Shown: positions 31,635 through 40,600 of the stretch, in pieces
How positions within the stretch are numbered: the first letter of the stretch is position 1
How the letters are laid out: each line of letters starts with the position of its first letter
Source: Nectonema munidae
Lineage: Eukaryota; Nematomorpha; Nectonematoida; Nectonematidae
Assembly: GCA_030549495.1 (NCBI GenBank)
Contig: JAUIRK010000511.1
Coordinates: 75,001 to 139,000, forward strand
Reading direction: 5' to 3'
DNA length: 64,000 nucleotides
Made by a program: the position numbers and the translations under genes
Notes under the pieces: generated by a model
What the model was told of the DNA's origin: nothing
Seen by the model: the letters and a program-made list of their open reading frames with translations, nothing else
The model's database searches: none

Positions 31635-34600
31635 ATGTAACTGATAATGATGATGATGATGTAGTTGATGATGATGATGAGAAGGATGGAAGAGTGTTCT
31701 TGAAATTCAATCCATAAAAAAGTTACTTATTGTATTTTGATTTGATGTATTGAGACGTTATTTGTCTTGACCAACTGATTAGCTTTTTTTTGAAGCCAGT
31801 CATTTCTGCTTCTTTCATCTTCAATTTTTCAGCCATTTTTTCTAGAACGCGCGGAACAGTTATGAAGATTTCAGGTTTCACATTCTGGAGTGTTTGAATT
31901 ATCGAACCCTTGAAAAAAGAAATGAATATTACATCCTGAACAAAATGTATCAAGGTAAAATCAGGAAGTAGGTGATCTTATTAGGGCGAAAAACGGAAAA
32001 TTGCCTCGACCTACACTTATTATTGAAGGTCCATATGTTTTTAATTATTATTATGCATTGCACTATCTATCTCTCTTTTATATTCTACTCAAATCTAGCA
32101 AACGTTAGCTACATGTGTAGACTTTCCAACATACAAATTTTATCTCCTTTATGCATGCCAACAACCTACTTATATTCAATACTAACTCTATGGAAATATA
32201 TTACATATATATTAAGGACTTTGCCACTAAACTTACATTACATTTTTTGACATTCTTAACCCCAATTTTCTTATTTATTTGTATTACTTCTAATACAAAA
32301 AGCATTTTGACATACATACACACACGAATACATACATACTACATGACTTAAAACTCAAAAACAGCGCCATAAATGTTGACTCACTAGAAATCGCTTCCTT
32401 ACATCTTTAACAAAAAATGCGTTTTCTCTACCTTCTTCTTGGCATAAGTTGAAAAAGACTAATAGAGTAAGATTTGTTATACTATCCCAATATATTCTTC
32501 TAGAGATTTTAGTTTTCATACTATTCAATCTTGGAAGCGTAGTAAATTGCTTAAACAGTGGGTTTAAGTATTAAGTATTAAGTAATTTAAGTATTAAGGT
32601 TTGCGTACTAATAATGACATCTTTATCTCTAAAACTATGGAAGATTGTTCATCCCTTGGATGCAATATCGACGATAAAAATAAAAACGTAAAATTCAGAT
32701 TTTCCAATTATTAATTTTTGATAAATACAAATTTTAAAAATTGGCCCGAATTCAAAGTTGCAGTATTTTTAAAATTTTCAGTCAACGCATATGTTATAGG
32801 AACACATCTTGTCCGAGATGAAAAAATGCATACTTTGAACTCACGCATGTTTATACATGCACGCAAAAAACACACATTCACATGCATAGACAAACAGACC
32901 AACACGGGTTTGTACAAAATATGGACTTAAATGAAAAGGGTATGCTGGTGTTGTCCTTATAAGTGTTTTGGCATGAGCACAAAGAAAATTTCAGAAAGTC
33001 CATGCGATGATGGTGTGGTTGATAAGAAAAAGAATTATGATTATCTTCGGTCGTGATCATGGTCTAATAGTTTCAGAGTCGGAGGGTAAAAGTCCGACTT
33101 CGGGTCCTTATATTTGAAAGAGTCTGACACTGAATCCCCTGCATTTCACCTCTAAATCTAAAGTTTATATAAAAATAATGTAGAGAAAAACAAAAAAAAA
33201 TTTTCTAAGGAGATAAAATAAAAAACTTCCATGGATCAAAAAAGAATCGGTAGATTAAAATATCACATAATTAGTCATTTTGAATGTAGGAGTCAAATAA
33301 GTTATTTTCGACTCTGACGTTAATCCTTTCCTAACTTTTGAGGTATCTCAGTATTTGGTCATCTAATGAGTCAAAGAAAGGTCATTTTTATTTGGAATTG
33401 AGTGAGTAAATTTTTATTACACTTTCGCAGGAGAAGCCATAAAAAATGTAAATTGAGTGAACTTACACAAAAGTCACCGTTAGGTGGCGCTGGCTTCAGA
33501 TCTCGTCTTCTACATATGGCTTGATCTAATGTGATGATCAAGAATAGAAAGATGTGTCCTTACACATCTTTTTTATACTATATATAACTAATATATTTAT
33601 ATTAAATATATACTAAATTATCTTTTAATGTGGTTGATAATGGTGAGAATCGCGATGCAATGTGGCTGATGTTGAATATTGATGTTTGGTGCTTGTGGTG
33701 ATGAAGTTTAATGATCGATGCTATTAGGCTTATGAAGGTGATGATGATCAAATAGGGTGTTGATGATGATGCTGGTTAAAAATGATTACAGAAGAGAGTG
33801 CATCTGGATTGGCGAAGTATAAGCAAGATCCAATCTTTGATAACAAGAAGACATCGTTGAAGAAGCCTAGAACATGGGACAAGGGCAAATAAGATATATA
33901 CTTAACTTGCTTCACTTGTTTAGAGCTGTAGTGCAGAATTGAATTCACAACATACTTCATACAAATTTCAGCTTGAAAAATCAACTAAATACAAAATATA
34001 AAAAGATCAGTAGAGAAGTATATAAGCACACAGATCGCGTATATCGAATATAAGAGGGTATTAGAAAGGCATTTTCTTTCATGATCTCTCCTTATGGCGG
34101 GATCAAGAGAACCTTTATACGGGTTCGTGAACACTGCGGCTTTCGACATACTGCCATGTGAGGGAATTTACAGCAGTAATCACCATTATTTAAGACATCA
34201 CATTTATTTAAAATTTAATATGAATCAATTTGTCTCTCTAAGACTTAACCGTAAAACAAGAAAAGTGAAATGAAAAGTTTATTCAGAAGCCAGCAAGTCT
34301 TTTGAATGATATAAAAGTGAGAACCTTTACAATCATTGGTGGAGACAAAAGCTTTTTCGACCCCCTTGAAATCACATTGGGGGAGAAGCGCATATGTTAC
34401 TGTAGCAGCTGAACAGTTGAGAAAAATTTAGCTTCCCAAAACAAAGTATAGAACATTAATTTACACTTTATAAACAAGTGGATCCATAAACCAATAAATG
34501 GCCCTGAGATACGCCCTTGTACATGGTTGTCTACTCTAGTATCTGGCATTGATACTCGAGGTTCTCGGCTTTGAATCCAAGAAATTAACCTGTAAAAGAG

Positions 34601-37600
34601 TTAATCTAAAAATATCAATATAGGTTTTAACGGGCATTTAAACTGAATTAGTGGAGCGCCTGCAGTTGTATTCGAGCAGCAAACGTAAGGGTTCTGGAAT
34701 AAGATGGAGTCATTTATTAAAATTGTTATAAACACTATAATTAAACTGATAGATGAAATTGGAAAAACTTTAATTGTAAGTTGTGGTGATAAGACATTTG
34801 GAGTGTTGTGGGCAGGACTTTCAATACAATTAACAAATTTAATCAGATTTTTCTTAATACCCTTTTTGGAATCACAAATTCCTTTTTTCTTTGTATTTAC
34901 TTAAAAAAAAAGTTTACAGTGGTGTGAGCCTTGAAAATGGAAAAGAAAAAATTTTCAACAGTCATAATTATTGAGAAAAAAAAAGAAAAAGTAAGATGAG
35001 ATTTAGTCTGGGAATTTTCTAGATTTCTTCAGAAAAGAATTTGAGTGCTTAAACGCTAAATCTGAAACATTATTAAATATTTCAAAAAGCCTTAAAAAAT
35101 ATCTATCAAAACTGTAGAAAAAAATTTAAGTTAAAGTTAAAAATAAAGCACAATTCCAGCTTTTCTCTTTCACAATTAAAGGAATCATTTTGTCTTTGCT
35201 ACAACAAATTAAAACACATTAACTTTGCAATACTGCAAAATTGAGCGTGCTATGAAGAGAACAAAAAATCATCAAAAGACTAGACTGTCAGGCGAAAGAG
35301 TGAATGATTTGTTACTTTTATATTTGAGAACGAAATAAGAAATCTCAATCTAGAAGACACCATTGATATGCACGCAGATAGCTTTTAATTTAGGCCAAAA
35401 ATAGAATACTTGTAGTTTAATTTGTTATTTTTAATAAATCGTTTATTGTCTTTTAAAAATAATAGACGACATATGTTTATTTTACGCATGTTATCATTTA
35501 TCTTATTTTTAAACTTTTTGCAAATAAATGCAATCAATGAGTTATAAAATGTTTTTTAATATCATAAGGCCATTTTTAACTACCTCTCTGATTATTCTGG
35601 TCGTTATAAGAGGTAAATTTTAAATAAACATTGAAATTTAAATTATTTTAAAAGAAGTAATCTTCTTTCTCCCAATTATCAACTTAGATATCAAGGGCGC
35701 ACATTAGAGAGGAGGCTAATTTAAAGGATGTGAAAAGATACCGAAATTCAGATTTCGGTGTAAACACGCGTTTAAACTTGTGTATGCTCGAGTATATCAG
35801 AGGATATGTTTTTGGAAATGGGAACAAGAAAAATTCTTACGTTGTCATGCGATAACATTACGCCTTTAGGAAATCCCGTGGTTCCAGAAGTATAAACGAG
35901 AACGGCACAATGATTAGCATATTGAGCATTTATTCTTTCTTCCAGTTGCTTGTCTGAAACTTTAGAAGCCAAATTCTTTACTTCTGACCACTAAAGAAAA
36001 AAGACATGAACTGATTCGAGTATTACATAAAAGTGAAGAAAAAATATGCAAAAGAGTTAAGAATGTAAACGCCACATTTCTGCTTCAGAAGCGATAAAAA
36101 TGGCCTATATTTCAACAACTTTCTGAAAGAGCATCGTTAGGTTAACGAGTGTAGGAAGCAATCGTTTGAGAATGTCAGAGATTTGAACCACAAAGCTTTA
36201 CTACACAATGCTCTATAGTCTATAGCCTATGAAGCATGATTTTTTTTACTTATTGATAAAACGAAGAATATTTTGCAATAAAAAGAAAGAATCTTCAATA
36301 AGATGTAAAGAAATACTGGCGAAACCTTTTTTGTGGAAAGCTTCATAATTGACTCTAAGCTTACTTCCTTTATATTAGCTAAGATTCACTTCCTGAATTA
36401 ATCAAAATAAAATGCTATGCTCTACTCATTCATTTTTAAAAGATCCTTTGCATTTTGAATTTTTAATATTTCGGGAGACACATTAAAACACTGTTTAATT
36501 CACATAGCAATATATTTATCAAAAAATGTAGAAATAACATGCAAAAAGTTAATCACAGAAGATAAGTATAAAAATATGAGGCAAGCAATTTCTTTACTTT
36601 TCGTCTATTTAGGATATTCACTTATATATTGAAAGAAGCTTAATATTAAAAAAATTCTTAAGGGCCAAAAATTGGTTTCAACTAATGAAGATTGATTGTA
36701 AATATTTCTACCTTAGACTTACACGCTAAGGGGTTTATAAAATAAAAAAATTAATCACATTTCGTTTTATAAAAGAATTATAAGAAAAATCGGGGGTTCT
36801 CCTTACTATTTCTTAAGCAAAAAAGCAATCTATATATTTTTATCTCTGAAAAGGTCTTGGAAAACCTGTTGAAGAGCTTCATGTAGTAAAGGATTTAATA
36901 CCCAGACCTCCTTTTCAGTTTTTACTGATCTTAGTTTCTAAGCAAGGGGTTTCCAGTTGAACCAAAGATGAAACATCATGAAGAGAAGATTAGTTATCCT
37001 GGTTCGATTTCTAATCGTAAGCATTTGTATCAATCTCCCAAGTTATAGAATATTATTCTTAGATAGGATGGCGCGATAGCAACAACTAAAAAACTCAGAA
37101 GGAAATGATAACTTACAGAAATCAAGGAAACTCCATTGAGTTTGTGGGTGTATTGGGAGAGGTTGGTGTGTGGATCGATGCAAATGATACTCTTGATGTT
37201 GGGAACTTTGTCAAGAGTTTCCATGATCTTCTCCAAGTACTTTGAATTTTCAACAACCACAATTCTAGCATTGGAATCTTTTAGGATGTGTGCACAAATG
37301 TGCGTCTTATTAGTGGTATAAATGCTACAACACAATCCCCTGAAAATAAATAACCTAAGTCAGTTGGGTTGCCATTTTCACAAACAAAAACATTTTTGTT
37401 GATAACATCGTTAGTAGACATTATCTTCAGGATGATATCACCCGGAAGCTTGAGTTATGGGCGGGAAAAGTTGCTTGAACTTAGTCTCTTATTTTCAACT
37501 TTTTAACGCTAATGTCCCACTTGTGTTCCGGTTGATGTTGCCAAAGAGGCCAGCCCCTCCTATTTGAATGCTTGCTCGCATCACTCCGAACTTCAAAGAC

Positions 37601-40600
37601 CATGGATTATATACCAAGAAAGTGATTATTCGATCGCAATTAAACATGTGGGAGACAAAGGCCACAAAACTCTAATGCATGGGGTAGAAGCCATGCCAAG
37701 GAATAGCGGATGAGGTCAGCAGAGAGATCGGAGAGTTAAACATACCCATGATCAATCCCAGAGACTGAATCTCTTGACAGCGAGGTCAGTTCGGCCAGGA
37801 CCATAAGAGTCCTTGAGACAAGAACAATTTCAACACCACTCACCACGAGCTGATGCGGCTGAAGGAGACACATAGGATTCGTACAATCCTGTCTCTTGAT
37901 CTGATTGAGGAGATAAAGGCTCGGCTCTTACCTAACTAGGCCTAAGTCACTTTTTGGGATTTTTTCCTTTTCCCATACATTACACATTTCTCTCTCTCTT
38001 GTACTGACCCATCTGTTTTTTGCCTTTTGGCCATATTTTAAAGACCATATTTATTGACTTTCTTTGGCACCATTTAAAAAAAGATAAAAGTTCCATCCTG
38101 TTTCTTAAAATTGATATCTTTATTTTTGAAGTGCATACGATTGCTGAAATCATCCTTAGTTAGACCTATCATCACCGAACTCAGATCACCGTTCCATCAG
38201 AAGCTCATGGAAGATATTCTAGGAGCATAAAACCCGAATCTATCAGAGCTTCAACTATTTCACTGAAGAATTATTCTTTCTAGACGAAAAAGCCATCTCG
38301 CCCTACCGAACTAACCGTGATCAAGTGTACAACCCTGATACCCTAGCAATGTTAGGAAGAAGGAATCTTCAGCAACGCGAACAGACTTGTCTTATGTCGG
38401 ACACAGTTTTAAGATATTCCTGGACGCCACACTCATATCCTCGAATAAATACTGCCCTCCTGATAGCCCCGATCAGCTCCACCAATGGAGTGGACATATT
38501 GGGGACAGCAAAGGTATCTTTTCGAAATCTTGGATAATACCCACAATTCCCATCATAAAAATTAGCTTCCAGCATTTTCCCATCGACTACTAACTTATTG
38601 GGATAGGTGATAATCAGGTGTTGTTCTTACAAATACCGACGACTATCGTGGAACCCAAGAGTTTATTGGAAACAATAAAAAACAAACTATACTTAGATTT
38701 TCGGAGAGTGCGACTGTCCCAAAAAATCAGCCCCCTCTGTTCCCTCAATAAAGTTGACATTTGATATCTTTATTTCAATTACTCAAAACATTTTGGGTAA
38801 AGGCAAAGTCTTAAAATGGATATTTGAAATCTATTTTTTTATTAATTAATTTGGAATTCATTTGATATAATACTTTCGTTGAATTTGAGACATAGTTAAT
38901 CAGAGGCAGTACGTAATGTAGCCAGGAATTTTAACAAGAACGCACTAATTTTGCAAAAAATTTTATAAGATACTTTTTCTCGAGAGCCATAAGTTATTAA
39001 ACTAAAATAAAAAAACTTCAAAAAAAACTTTAAATTTTTTATTTTTTTTAACTTTAAATAAAGCTTAGAAGATTTATCGTTACGGCTTAAAGGGGGGGGG
39101 GGGTCGAGAGTGGACAGCAATGTTCAGCTTCGGACAGAATTGAAGTATACTTAGGGTTAAACAAGCCACAATAAAATTGAGTTTTAAGAAAATTTTAAAA
39201 GGATATAAGTAATTTGCCTATACTTTCTTATACGAAACTTTCATGATTTTGAGATGGAGTTTCGAAAATTTTAGAAAAACTTTTAGATAAATTTTTTTAC
39301 TTTTAAGATGGACCGAAGACCAAATAAAAATAGTTCATTGGCAGCTAGGTTAACGTAACAGATAGAAGTATATAAATAGTATGTGCCTTGATTATATTTG
39401 CTAAATATATTATAATTAAGCTTTCATACAGAATTGGAAGTTATAGCGCGTCGTTTATTCAGAGATTTTCATTTTATCTAATGTTTTAGTTTTTATCAAG
39501 ACTTTCTTGTCTTCAAAAGACAGACATTATAAAATAAGAATGTAAGTATGTAAAATCGTAATAAAGAAAAGAATAAAAAAAATTTACCCAGCGAAAATTG
39601 CACCTAAACCTGAAAAGAGCCATTCTGGGCAGTTGAAGGAAAGGATGCCAACACTTTCATACGGTTGCAGTCCTAGCTAAAATATGTAATGCATACATAT
39701 CGCTGGCGATAAAGAATACAAATATGGTGTCCCCTTTTCTACCAAAATAGAGCACATATGTTTGAGAGGCATTTAATAATAATACATGGAAAATACACTA
39801 ATATGATGATAAACTCCCGGAATTTTGTTGCTTTTTTCTCAAAACAAATATTTTTACTAAAGATCTTCTTTTGTCTTTATTTAGAAGCACGTTTTCTATT
39901 TGATTGAAAATACGGTATGTGTCGGTGTAAGAGTTGACATTTAACAAATCTCCTAACCCTAACCCTTACTCCTTTAAAAGTGGAGGCGAAGCATACATCT
40001 TTCCTTTACAAAATATTGAAAAGATACATACATGTCTTTGCATCTTCTTAAAATCTGATCATTAATGTTGTTGTGAATACGAAAAATATCTAAATTCCTT
40101 TTTTTGAGTGAACGCATCTATATAAGCAGGGGTCGGCAAAGTGGTCGATAATAGATGTTTAAGGGGCGATTAGATAGACAAACTTACCAAATTGTGCTAT
40201 GCTTTTTTACTTTATAGTAGTAATAAATCTCTCTTTTCCTTTAAAACATAGCTTAGGACATTGTATAGTATAGGACAGCGTTTTTCAAACTTTTTTACTA
40301 CGACACATGGCAAGAAGCACAGTTTACATCGAGACCCATAATACTTAAGCGTAAAAAGACTAACTCTGATCACTAGGATCATTTATTCAGCACCGACAAT
40401 TTATATAGGTATTTTTTTATGTTCTGCACATTGTTTCATTTATTTGTATGAATAAAATATTAATACATTTTGATTTTCTTCACTTTGCTCTCTCTCTCCC
40501 TCTTGATTTCCTTTCTTTTTTGTCACGACCCATTTCATTTTTCACGCGAAGGGTCGGGACCCACAGTTTGAAAAACGCTGGTATAGGATATAGGGAACAT

